Below, piece after piece: positions 8,628-17,838 of a DNA stretch of 64,000 bases. Where the stretch lies: contig JBCDDZ010000005.1 of assembly GCA_039180025.1 (NCBI GenBank), positions 48,164 through 112,163 of the forward strand. Reading direction: 5' to 3'. How positions within the stretch are numbered: position 1 is the first letter of the stretch; every line of letters begins with the position of its first letter. The notes beneath the pieces are model-generated. The model was given only the letters and a program-made list of their open reading frames with translations, made no database searches and had not been told where the DNA came from. The DNA comes from Algisphaera sp039180025. GTDB taxonomy: Bacteria > Planctomycetota > Phycisphaerae > Phycisphaerales > Phycisphaeraceae. The position numbers were made by a program, and so were the translations under genes.

Positions 8628-10100
8628 TCATCCGCACCACGACGCTTCGACCGCCTGCGCGATCTGTCGCCCCTCGGCAATCGCGTGGACCACGAGGGAT
8701 GGCCCACGCCGCAGATCGCCCGCCACAAAAATCCCCGGCTCGGGCTCGCGCTGTGTGAGCTGCGACTCGGTCAGTTCCAGGGCGGAGAAGGTCGCCGGCG
8801 TATCGTGCCGCGTAAAACCGATGGCCAGGATCACGAGATCCGCGGGGAACCGGCGGGGACGCTCCGCGGCCGAACCCTCTATCTGACGCACCACCGCCGA
8901 GACCGCCTCGACCGCCCCCACTCGGGCCGATCCCCCGGCGTCGCTGGCCGGACGGAACGCGGTGGGCCGCCAACCGAAACCGCGTGGATCATCGCCGTGG
9001 CGGGCCGCGCCCTCGGCGTGGGCGTAGTCCAAGGTGTACACCCCCGTCGCCCCCGGCCAAGGATGGAGCCCGTCCCGGGCGTCGGGCGGGATCTCTCGCC
9101 GGGTCAGGTTTACCACGGACCGGGCTTCTTGCCGCAGGGCCGTCCCGATACAGTCGGCACCGGTGTCGCCGCCGCCGAGCACGACCACGTGCTTCCCCGC
9201 CGCATCCAGGTTGTCCGGCAGCATCGCCCGCCCCGCCTGGTGACGCGCCGCGGCTTCGAGGTACGGCATCGCCAGGGTCACCCCCGCCAGGTCCCGGCCC
9301 GGCAGGTCCAGGTCGCGGCCAGCCAGTGACCCTGTCGCCAGAATCAGCGCGTCATTTTCGGTTCGAAGCCCCCGCGGATCGATCGTGCCGCCAACATCCG
9401 CCCCGGTTTTGAATCGCACCCCCGCGGCTTCCATGAGCGCGATGCGGCGGGCGACCACCGCCTTGTCGAGCTTCATGTTGGGGATGCCGTAGGCAAGCAG
9501 CCCGCCGGGGGTGTCGGACCGCTCGTACACCGTAACCGCGTGGCCGGCCGCACGCAGTTGGTCTGCCGCGGCGAGCCCCGCCGGCCCCGAGCCGACCACC
9601 GCCACGCGCTTGCCCGTCGTCGAGGCCGGTCGCCGGGTTCGGACCCAGCCGGCATCAAAGGCTCGGTCGATGATGGCCCGTTCGACGGATTTGATCCCGA
9701 CCGGCCGCTCGTTGATGCCCACGATGCACGCGTCTTGACAAGGTGCGGGGCAGACGCGGGCGGTGAACTCGGGGAAATTATTGGTCCGCGCTAAGGCTTC
9801 GTACGCGTCGCGCCACCGGCCGGTTTCGATCAGCCGGTTCCAGACGGGGATGTCGTTCGAGATCGGGCAGCCCGCGGCCATGCCGTTGTTCGCCAGGTAG
9901 CCTCCCTCGGGCATACAGAAAGCCGCCCCGCAGTTCATGCATCGGCCGGCTTCGCCGACGACCCGCGCGGGGTCCGGCTTCTCGTAGACCTCATAAAAAT
10001 CGTTGACCCGCAGTGAAGGTGCCCGCATGGCCAGCGGGTCGGCCGCGGGGGGCGACTGGGTTTCGAAGGCGCGGTGTGGATTGGTGGCTGAGAGAGTCAT
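8628..10100 (-). CDS. gltD: Glutamate synthase beta-subunit-like oxidoreductase
   Basis: A 490-residue GltD-family flavoprotein. Cysteine motifs for the two 4Fe-4S clusters are present at the N-terminus (CMNCGAAFC, CPISNDIP, CPAPCQDAC), followed by an FAD-binding GSGPAGLAAADQLRAAG and an NADPH-binding GGGDTGADCIG. In glutamate synthase this subunit passes electrons from NADPH to GltB, which makes glutamate from glutamine and 2-oxoglutarate. No gltB is next to it. Its place behind nirA and the diflavin reductase suggests co-expression with nitrite reduction, either as GltD working with a GltB encoded elsewhere, or as an NADPH-linked electron donor. Start at 10100 because the family N-terminus follows it; there is no good Shine-Dalgarno. 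Confidence 0.88.
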   Translation of the reverse strand: MTLSATNPHRAFETQSPPAADPLAMRAPSLRVNDFYEVYEKPDPARVVGEAGRCMNCGAAFCMPEGGYLANNGMAAGCPISNDIPVWNRLIETGRWRDAYEALARTNNFPEFTARVCPAPCQDACIVGINERPVGIKSVERAIIDRAFDAGWVRTRRPASTTGKRVAVVGSGPAGLAAADQLRAAGHAVTVYERSDTPGGLLAYGIPNMKLDKAVVARRIALMEAAGVRFKTGADVGGTIDPRGLRTENDALILATGSLAGRDLDLPGRDLAGVTLAMPYLEAAARHQAGRAMLPDNLDAAGKHVVVLGGGDTGADCIGTALRQEARSVVNLTRREIPPDARDGLHPWPGATGVYTLDYAHAEGAARHGDDPRGFGWRPTAFRPASDAGGSARVGAVEAVSAVVRQIEGSAAERPRRFPADLVILAIGFTRHDTPATFSALELTESQLTQREPEPGIFVAGDLRRGPSLVVHAIAEGRQIAQAVEASWCG

Positions 10101-10140
10101 AACGAATCGTCGAGCATCGAAACGGACAGAGCGGTAGGGC

Positions 10141-11922
10141 TCAATATACGTCGCGCTGGTAGCGGTGGTCCGTCTTGAGCTGATCCACGTAACCCGCCGC
10201 TTCGTCGTCCGACATCCCGCATTGCGTCGCCACGACCTGGTGCAGGGCCGCGTCCACGTCTTTGGCCATCCGGCTCGCGTCGCCGCAGACATAGACCGCA
10301 GCCCCGGCCTCGAGCCACTGCCAAAGCTCCGCCGCCCGCTCAAGCATCAGGTGCTGCACGTAGATCTTTTCCGCCTGGTCACGCGACCAGGCGGCGTCGA
10401 AACGCTCGAGGACCCCTGACGCTTGCCAGACTCCGATTTCTTCACGGTAGAGGAAGTCCGACGCTTCGTGCTGATCGCCAAAAAACAGCCAGTTGCGGCT
10501 GGGCGAAGCGTCGAAGCGGACCGCCCGCTCTTCCAGAAATGCGCGGAAGGGTGCGATGCCGGTGCCCGGGCCGATCATGATGAGCGGCACGTCGTCGGAC
10601 GGGATATGGAAATGGGCCGAGCGCTGAACGTAGACCCCGACGCGGGCCCCGAAAGAGCAGCGGTCGGCGAGGAAGGTCGAGGCGACGCCTTTGCGCGGCT
10701 TGCCGTGTGTGGTGTAGCGGACCGCTCCGACGGTCAGATGGACCTCGCCGGGGTGGGCTTCCGGGCTCGATGCGATGGAGTAGAGCCGCGGCTGAAGCGG
10801 CCGCAGAGCGTCGACGAAGCTCTGCGGTGTGAGGTCGGGGGGCGACTCGGTTTCGAGCAGGTCGACGACATGGAGCCCCGCGGGGAGCTCGACGGGTGTG
10901 CTCAGGCCCAGCGCGGCATAGGTTTTTGCCGTGACGGTACAGAGGTCCAGACGGTCGAGCAGGGCCGCGCGGAGGGACGTCGGGCCGGTCTTAAGGAGGA
11001 CGGTTTCGCGGCCGGTGAACCCCGCCGCGTCAAGGGTCTGCTGGACCAGATCGACGCAGTTCCCCGGCCAAAGGCCCAGCGCGTCGCCGACCTTGTACTC
11101 GAGTCCCGAACCAGCGAGGGACAGTTCGACGTGATTGACTTCTTTCGCCGAGGCGGGGGTGCTGAGGTTGTGGACGTCGAGTACGGTGGCGAAGAAGGGC
11201 TCGTTTTTGGTGTATTTTTCGACGGCCTCCGCGTCGCCTGCCTCCGCCGCGGGGGCCGCCCCGCCGGCGGCGGAAGCGAATTCTTCGCTGGCGAACACCG
11301 CAGACTTCCACTCGGCGTAGTCGTCTTCGTAGGCGACGTCGCAAGCCACGAAGTCGGCGACGCGGGTCGCCCCCAACTCGGCGAGCCGTGCGTCAAGGTC
11401 GCGCCCGGATTTGTTGAAGTGCGTGTAGCTGGAGTCGCCCAGGCCGCAAACACTAAAGGCCAAGCCTTCGAGCGACGGGGCGTCGTCGGCCAGGACCCGG
11501 TCAAAAAACTTGGCCGCGTTGTCGGGTGGGTCGCCCTCGCCGAAGGTGCTGCACACGACGACGGCCCGGCCGACCCCCGGAAGATCGGCGAGGTCGATGT
11601 CGTTAAGTTCCTTCACGTCGGGAGCGAACCCTGCGGCTTTGGCGTGCTTGCGGAGGTCTTTGGAGAGCGCTTCGCCGTTGCCGGACTGCGAGCCGTAGAG
11701 GATGGTCAGCGGCACGGCGGGGGCTGCGGCATCGGCTCCACCGGGACCGGCACCGCGGTCTTGGGCGGCGCGGGCCAGCACGGTGAGCCCGGCGAGCAGG
11801 CCGTTGAGCCATTGACGCTGATCGGGGGCGAACGGCGCGTCTTCCGGTACGACCGGGGTCAACGCCGAAGGGCTTCCGGGGGCCATCGCGGTCAGGAGTT
11901 CTGGGGGGGTGGCGGTGGACAT
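10141..11922 (-). CDS. CysJ-like diflavin reductase (FMN/FAD flavoprotein)
   Basis: A 593-residue cytoplasmic NADPH diflavin reductase. A flavodoxin-like FMN domain begins at about residue 72 (LYGSQSGNGEALSKDL), followed by the ferredoxin-reductase-type FAD domain (RLYSIASSPE) and the NADPH-binding end (MIGPGTGIAPFRAFLEER), closing with the CysJ-like C-terminus RYQRDVY. The first 65 residues are Ala/Pro-rich and variable. In sulfite reductase such a protein feeds electrons to the haemoprotein. Here it follows nirA after 71 bases, and its partner is more likely the nitrite reductase, or NasA: fusions of nitrate reductase to this flavoprotein are known. It gives the pathway a direct NADPH route in place of reduced ferredoxin. 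Confidence 0.9.
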   Translation of the reverse strand: MSTATPPELLTAMAPGSPSALTPVVPEDAPFAPDQRQWLNGLLAGLTVLARAAQDRGAGPGGADAAAPAVPLTILYGSQSGNGEALSKDLRKHAKAAGFAPDVKELNDIDLADLPGVGRAVVVCSTFGEGDPPDNAAKFFDRVLADDAPSLEGLAFSVCGLGDSSYTHFNKSGRDLDARLAELGATRVADFVACDVAYEDDYAEWKSAVFASEEFASAAGGAAPAAEAGDAEAVEKYTKNEPFFATVLDVHNLSTPASAKEVNHVELSLAGSGLEYKVGDALGLWPGNCVDLVQQTLDAAGFTGRETVLLKTGPTSLRAALLDRLDLCTVTAKTYAALGLSTPVELPAGLHVVDLLETESPPDLTPQSFVDALRPLQPRLYSIASSPEAHPGEVHLTVGAVRYTTHGKPRKGVASTFLADRCSFGARVGVYVQRSAHFHIPSDDVPLIMIGPGTGIAPFRAFLEERAVRFDASPSRNWLFFGDQHEASDFLYREEIGVWQASGVLERFDAAWSRDQAEKIYVQHLMLERAAELWQWLEAGAAVYVCGDASRMAKDVDAALHQVVATQCGMSDDEAAGYVDQLKTDHRYQRDVY

Positions 11923-11993
11923 GGTTTTGCTTCGGGGGGTTGAAAGCCAACGGGTGGCAGAGTGGAAAATGAACAACGGGCGTCGCGGCGGGG

Positions 11994-13766
<1,773 letters not shown>

Positions 13767-13895
13767 GGTTTAAGTCTCCAAACGGGCCGGCGGGGGATTA
13801 GTAGCGGAACGGCTCATGCTTTACCGGTGGTCGGCACGGCCGGGCGCGGGCGGACAAACAACAACAAATCAGACTCCCCGTGGGAAACAGGAACT

Positions 13896-13909
13896 GGACG
13901 CCGTTGTCC
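13896..13909 (-). promoter_or_regulatory. Candidate ANTAR/NasT hairpin in the nirA leader
   Basis: On the minus strand the sequence GGAC-AACGGC-GTCC forms a 4-bp GC-rich stem with a six-base loop that has A at position 1 and G at position 4. It is identical over 14 bases to the hairpin in the nrtA leader on the other strand. It falls about 70 nt after the predicted nirA transcription start and about 130 nt before the ATG. A T-rich stretch follows (minus strand, 13872-13856). A second six-base-loop hairpin, usual in ANTAR targets, is not evident. Confidence 0.6.
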
Positions 13910-13987
13910 TAAATCAAAGGTTGTCGGAGTTTGACGCTCGGGCTGAGGAGGTCGACGAGCCTACCGAGGTGCAATGCATATTATGAC

Positions 13988-14004
13988 TGCAAAAACGATG
14001 CCTA
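13988..14004 (-). promoter_or_regulatory. Candidate sigma-54 (-24/-12) promoter for nirA
   Basis: The minus-strand sequence TAGGCATCGTTTTTGCA matches 14 of 17 positions of the sigma-54 consensus, with GG and GC separated by exactly 10 bases. The -24 box is weaker (GGCAT for GGCAC); the -12 box TTGCA is full. The start of transcription would be near 13977, leaving a leader of about 210 nt. Confidence 0.55.
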
Positions 14005-14151
14005 TTTCTAGTGAGAAGCCATAATCTTCAGGTGAAACGCTTCCAGCACCGATTAAGCACGATATCGCTTTGCCGAAAACCATCATAGGCCCGGCTTGAG
14101 TGAGATGAAAAGAAATTCATCGCGCTTTAATTCATCGCCCCCGGGCACCCT

Positions 14152-14168
14152 GCGCGCGGACTGCGCGC
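14152..14168. promoter_or_regulatory. GCGCGC dyad, possible upstream activator site
   Basis: GCGCGC-N5-GCGCGC lies roughly 80-95 bases upstream of the predicted nrtA transcription start, the distance at which sigma-54 activators such as NtrC usually bind. The sequence does not match the classical NtrC site (TGCACC-type), so this is only a position-based suggestion. Confidence 0.25.
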
Positions 14169-14218
14169 TGGCCCACGGCTGAACCCCGGCACAAGCGTCC
14201 GAGCGGCGTCTGACCGGT

Positions 14219-14235
14219 TTGGCACAACCTTTGCA
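14219..14235 (+). promoter_or_regulatory. Sigma-54 (-24/-12) promoter of the nrt-nas operon
   Basis: TTGGCACAACCTTTGCA matches the sigma-54 consensus at 16 of 17 positions, including full TGGCAC and TTGCA boxes, with the required 10 bases between GG (14221-14222) and GC (14233-14234). Transcription would start near 14246, giving a 330-nt leader before nrtA. Use of sigma-54 implies control by nitrogen status through an NtrC-like activator that is not encoded in this window. Confidence 0.85.
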
Positions 14236-14398
14236 TTATCTGCTGCGTGCCGCGAAATATTGTGGCCTGGTTCGAGAACGATGAGTGCTCCGGCCGACCT
14301 CGTCTCCGATCCGCGATTCCCGGTTCGCTCCGCGAAACCGACAGGTCCTAGGAAACAATTCGGCGTGATCGTGAGCGGACTTGAGTCCGCCACGCACT

Positions 14399-14478
14399 GG
14401 ACAACGGCGTCCTGCTCCCCGCTCCATCTGCGGGACATGCTCACGCCGTTGTTTCCGTTTCGGCAAGACGCCGAAATG
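14399..14478 (+). promoter_or_regulatory. Candidate NasT antitermination switch in the nrtA leader
   Basis: The hairpin GGAC-AACGGC-GTCC (14399-14412) has a six-base loop with A1 and G4, the ANTAR recognition rule. Its strand is also the 5' arm of a longer perfect stem, ACAACGGCGT (14401-14410) with ACGCCGTTGT (14443-14452), which encloses a small hairpin (CCCGC/GCGGG, 14418-14434) and is followed by a T-rich run (14450-14460). The two folds cannot coexist, so the long stem could act as terminator and the loop hairpin as antiterminator. A further hairpin with a 9-bp stem and loop AAGAC lies at 14456-14478. The folds are read by eye; no energy was computed. Confidence 0.6.
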
Positions 14479-14578
14479 CCTGATCCCGCCCGGTTGTTCC
14501 TTGCCGACCCTCGGCCGCCCCGCTGTTCGGAGGCGTGCTCCAGATCGGCTAACCCCGTTAGAAGAGAGAAACCCCGCT

Positions 14579-15983
14579 ATGTCCTATGCCCCTTCTTCCC
14601 TTTTCCAGCAGCACGCTTGGCGGCTCGCCCGGACGGGTGCCGCCACGCTCGGCCTCGCCGCCGCCGCGTTCCTGGCTCCCGCATCCGCCGGCCAGAGTAC
14701 CGAACAACTCGACATCGAAAAAGATGAGTTGGAATTCGGCTTCATCAAACTCACCGACTGCGCCCCGATCGTCATCGCCAAGGAGAAAGGCTACTTCGAC
14801 GACGAGGGCCTCTCCGTTAAAGTCACCGCGCAATCGAACTGGAAGACGCTGCTCGACGGTGTGATCTCCGGCGACCTCGACGGGGCCCACATGCTCAGCG
14901 GCCAGCCCATCGCCGCGACCATCGGCTTCGGTACCAAGGCCCACATCATCACCGCCTACACCATGGACCTCAACGGCAACGGCATCACCGTGTCCAACGC
15001 CATCTGGGAACAGATGCAGGCCAACGACCCGGCCCTCGACGTGCCTCAGCCCGAGCACCCCATCACCGCCGCAGCCCTCAAGCCCATCGCTCTGGACTAC
15101 CTCCAGCAAGGCAAAAAAACTCACCATGGGTATGGTTTTCCCCGTGTCGACCCACAACTACGAACTCCGCTACTGGCTCGCCTCCTCCGGCATCCACCCG
15201 GGCATGTACACCACCGGCGACCCGCTGGGCCGGACCGACAGCCAAATCCAGCTCGACGTGACCCCTCCCCCCCAGATGCCCGCGACGCTCGAAGCCGGCA
15301 ACAACCAGGGCTACTGCGTCGGCGAGCCTTGGAACCAGGCCGCCGTCGCCAAAGGCATCGGCGTTCCGGTCACCACCAACTACGACATCTGGAAGAACAA
15401 TCCCGAGAAGGTTTTCGGCGTCACTAAAGAGTGGGCCGACGAAAACCCGCAGACCCATCTTGCGGTCGTCAAGGCCCTGCTGCGGGCCGGTAAATGGCTC
15501 GACGAAACCGACGCCGACGGCAACCTGATCAACCGTGAAGAGGCGGCCCGCATCCTCTCGGACAAAAAATACGTCGGAGCACCGTACGAAATCATCAAGA
15601 ACAGCATGACCGGCACGTTCATCTTCCAAAAGTCCGACGTCCGCGAGATGCCCGACTTCAACGTCTTTTTCAAGTACGACTGCACCTACCCCTGGTACTC
15701 CGACGGGGTGTGGTTCCTCACGCAGATGCGTCGCTGGGGCCAGATCGCCGAGCCTAAGAGCGCCGAGTGGTACGCCGAAACGGTCAAAGAAATCTACCGC
15801 CCCGACATCTACATGGAAGCGGCCAACCTCCTGCTTGCCGAAGGCTTCCTGACCGAAGAAGAAATCCCGCAAACCGCAGACGGCTACCGCCCCGCGACCA
15901 GCGATTTCATCGACGGCAACACCTACGACGGCAAAGACCCGTTGGGCTACCTCGCCTCGTTCGAAATCGGGCATAAAGAATAG
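14579..15983 (+). CDS. nrtA: Nitrate ABC transporter substrate-binding protein, frameshifted
   Basis: NrtA-family periplasmic binding protein that captures nitrate (or nitrite) for NrtB/C/D. The N-terminal part, in one frame, has a signal peptide (RTGAATLGLAAAAFLAPASA) and the family stretch FIKLTDCAPIVIAKEKGYF. The C-terminal part, in the next frame from about 15120, has MGMVFPVSTHNYELRYWLASSG, GYCVGEPWNQAAV and PWYSDGVWFLTQMRRWGQ. They join perfectly if the run of seven A at 15113-15119 is six, giving a 467-residue protein. The reading frame is therefore interrupted by one extra A. A sequencing or assembly error is most likely, because all downstream genes look intact; transcript slippage or a real mutation is possible. 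GAAGAGAG precedes the ATG. Confidence 0.88.
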
Positions 15984-16112
15984 TCCCCCCGATCAGGGGC
16001 CGACCGACCCGCTCCTTACCCCGCCCCGCGTCCGGCTTATACGCCCGGCGTGGGCTTCCCTCCCCCCCTCGCTTCCTGCCGCCTTATCCCACGCGATCTC
16101 CGAGACCCCGTC

Positions 16113-17738
16113 ATGAATCCACTACTCAGCAAAACCAAAGCGGCCCTCCTCAAAGCGGTCGACCTTAGCGCCCTGACCTTCCTCGAGCCGGTCGTCCGGC
16201 TGGCCTACGGCGAAGAGCCCGCGGTCCAACTCCGGCGCATCGGCCGCACCATCCTCGTGCCCGTGATCGCCGTGGGGATCTTCCTCGGCGCTTGGTCGCT
16301 GATCGCCGGCTTGATCCAAACCAAAGCCGGCACCCTCCCCGACCCCGCTGCGACCTGGACCCAGGGCCAGGCGATCTGGACCGGCCACGTCCGTGAGGGC
16401 GAGAAACAGACCGCTTACGACCTCACCGGCCCTCGGCGGGAGCGGCAGCTCGCACGTGTCGAAGCCCGCCTCGAAGAGCTCACCGAACTGGATACCCAGG
16501 CGCGTGAACAGGTGGCCGCCGCGGAAGCCCGCAAAGCCGAAGTCCTCGACGAAACACGCACCCCCCTGCTTGCCCAGATCGACCGAGCCAAAGCCGATAT
16601 CAAAAAGACCAAAGCCGAGCGTAAAGAAGAGCTGAAAGCCGCCGCCGTGGCCCTCGAAGCCGGCGACCGTGCCGCGTACGACGCCTACCTTGTTTCTTTG
16701 GAGTCGGGCGGTGAAACGATCGAAAAGATGGAAGAAAAACTCGATGCCTTAGAGCTCAAGGTCGACGAAGCCGAATCCCGGGTCTACGCCCCCTTGATCG
16801 CTGCTCAAAAACAAGCGACCGCCATCGCCGAGGAAATCCAGCATCTCAACAGCATGAAAGACCTCCTGGGCGACCGTAACCGCGGCGAAAAACTCACCGC
16901 GCTGGATGAGAAGCTCGAAGCCCAGACCGCCGCTTTTTACGACGCCCAGGGCGAAGCCGTCTACTCCGCGGCGAACCGGATCGAGCGGACTCAGCGACAG
17001 ATTACCCGCACCGAAGAAGCCAACTACCCCATGCCTTATACCTTGCCCTGGCAGGTGGTCCGCAGCATCATGTGCGTCTTTGTCGGCTTTATCCTGGGGA
17101 CCGCTGTCGCGGTACCCATCGGCGTCCTGTGCGGGCTCAGCCCCACCATTATGGCCGCGATGACGCCTTTCATCGCGCTCTTCAAACCCGTCTCTCCCAT
17201 CGTCTGGCTCCCGATCATGCTGATTATCGTTTCCGGACTGGTGGGCGACCCGGACAACAATGCGTTCATCCAACTGCTCTGGGAACTTCCGCTGATCGGC
17301 GGGTTCGAGATCAATCCCGCCTTCCTCGCGTCCGCCGCGGTGGTGGCCCTCTGTTCGCTCTGGGCCACCCTAGCCAACACCGCCCTGGGGGTCGCTTCCA
17401 TCGACCAGGACCACATTAACGTTGCCCGCGTCCTGAAACTCGGCTTCTGGTCTCGCCTCTTCAAAATCGTTCTGCCCTCGGCCCTGCCCTTGATGTTTGC
17501 CGGGATGCGGATCAGCCTGGGGGTCGGCTGGATGGTGCTGATCGCCGCGGAACTTCTCGCGTCGTCCGAGGGCATCGGCAAATTCGTCATCGACATGTTC
17601 AATAACGGTTCGTCCGATTCTTTTGCCGCCCTCTTTGTCGTCGTCTTCGTGGTCGGCATCATCGGACTTTTCCTGGACCGCATCATGATTATCTTCCAGC
17701 GCCTCGTCAGCTTTGATGGCTCGGTCGCCTCGATCTAA
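16113..17738 (+). CDS. nrtB: Nitrate ABC transporter permease with coiled-coil insertion
   Basis: A 541-residue inner-membrane permease of the NrtB/SsuC/TauC family. One membrane helix (about residues 46-68) is followed by LPDPAATW, then a roughly 200-residue charged, alanine-rich coiled coil (about 100-300), and then the normal permease domain with about five helices and the EAA-loop stretch VARVLKLGFWSRLFKIVLPSALP that docks on the ATPases. Ordinary NrtB proteins are about 270-300 residues and lack the insertion. By usual topology the coil lies in the periplasm. The start at 16113 is chosen since the preceding 21 codons have no membrane or family character. The gene follows nrtA by 129 bases. 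Confidence 0.9.
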   Translation: MNPLLSKTKAALLKAVDLSALTFLEPVVRLAYGEEPAVQLRRIGRTILVPVIAVGIFLGAWSLIAGLIQTKAGTLPDPAATWTQGQAIWTGHVREGEKQTAYDLTGPRRERQLARVEARLEELTELDTQAREQVAAAEARKAEVLDETRTPLLAQIDRAKADIKKTKAERKEELKAAAVALEAGDRAAYDAYLVSLESGGETIEKMEEKLDALELKVDEAESRVYAPLIAAQKQATAIAEEIQHLNSMKDLLGDRNRGEKLTALDEKLEAQTAAFYDAQGEAVYSAANRIERTQRQITRTEEANYPMPYTLPWQVVRSIMCVFVGFILGTAVAVPIGVLCGLSPTIMAAMTPFIALFKPVSPIVWLPIMLIIVSGLVGDPDNNAFIQLLWELPLIGGFEINPAFLASAAVVALCSLWATLANTALGVASIDQDHINVARVLKLGFWSRLFKIVLPSALPLMFAGMRISLGVGWMVLIAAELLASSEGIGKFVIDMFNNGSSDSFAALFVVVFVVGIIGLFLDRIMIIFQRLVSFDGSVASI

Positions 17739-17838
17739 AAACCTTTACGTCGACCCCGGACCGTGACGGGCTCCGTTACATCACTTACGCCGTGCGGCAA
17801 CATTTCTACTCCCCCTTTTTCTTTATGAACCCACTGCC

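Larger units (their letters stand above)
13767..14578. other. Divergent nirA-nrtA regulatory region
   Basis: This 0.8-kb gap has no gene I can support. It holds two outward sigma-54 promoter candidates, at 13988-14004 (leftward) and 14219-14235 (rightward), with about 215 bases between them for shared activator binding. In that space GCGCGC occurs twice at 14152-14157 and 14163-14168 as a 5-base-spaced dyad. Both transcribed leaders fold into several hairpins, described separately. Other rightward-leader hairpins are at 14321-14340 (8 bp, one bulge), 14375-14390 (GCGGAC-TTGA-GTCCGC) and 14549-14561 (CTAAC-CCC-GTTAG), the last just before the nrtA ribosome-binding site. Confidence 0.7.

Noticed and set aside
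14003..14218. Classical NtrC binding sites between the two sigma-54 promoters
   Set aside because: GCACC and GCAC half-sites occur but not as a proper dyad; only the GCGCGC dyad stands out.
14281..14578. Small genes in the nrtA leader (for example an open frame from 14281)
   Set aside because: Translation has no protein-like features, and the region is dense in hairpins consistent with an RNA leader.
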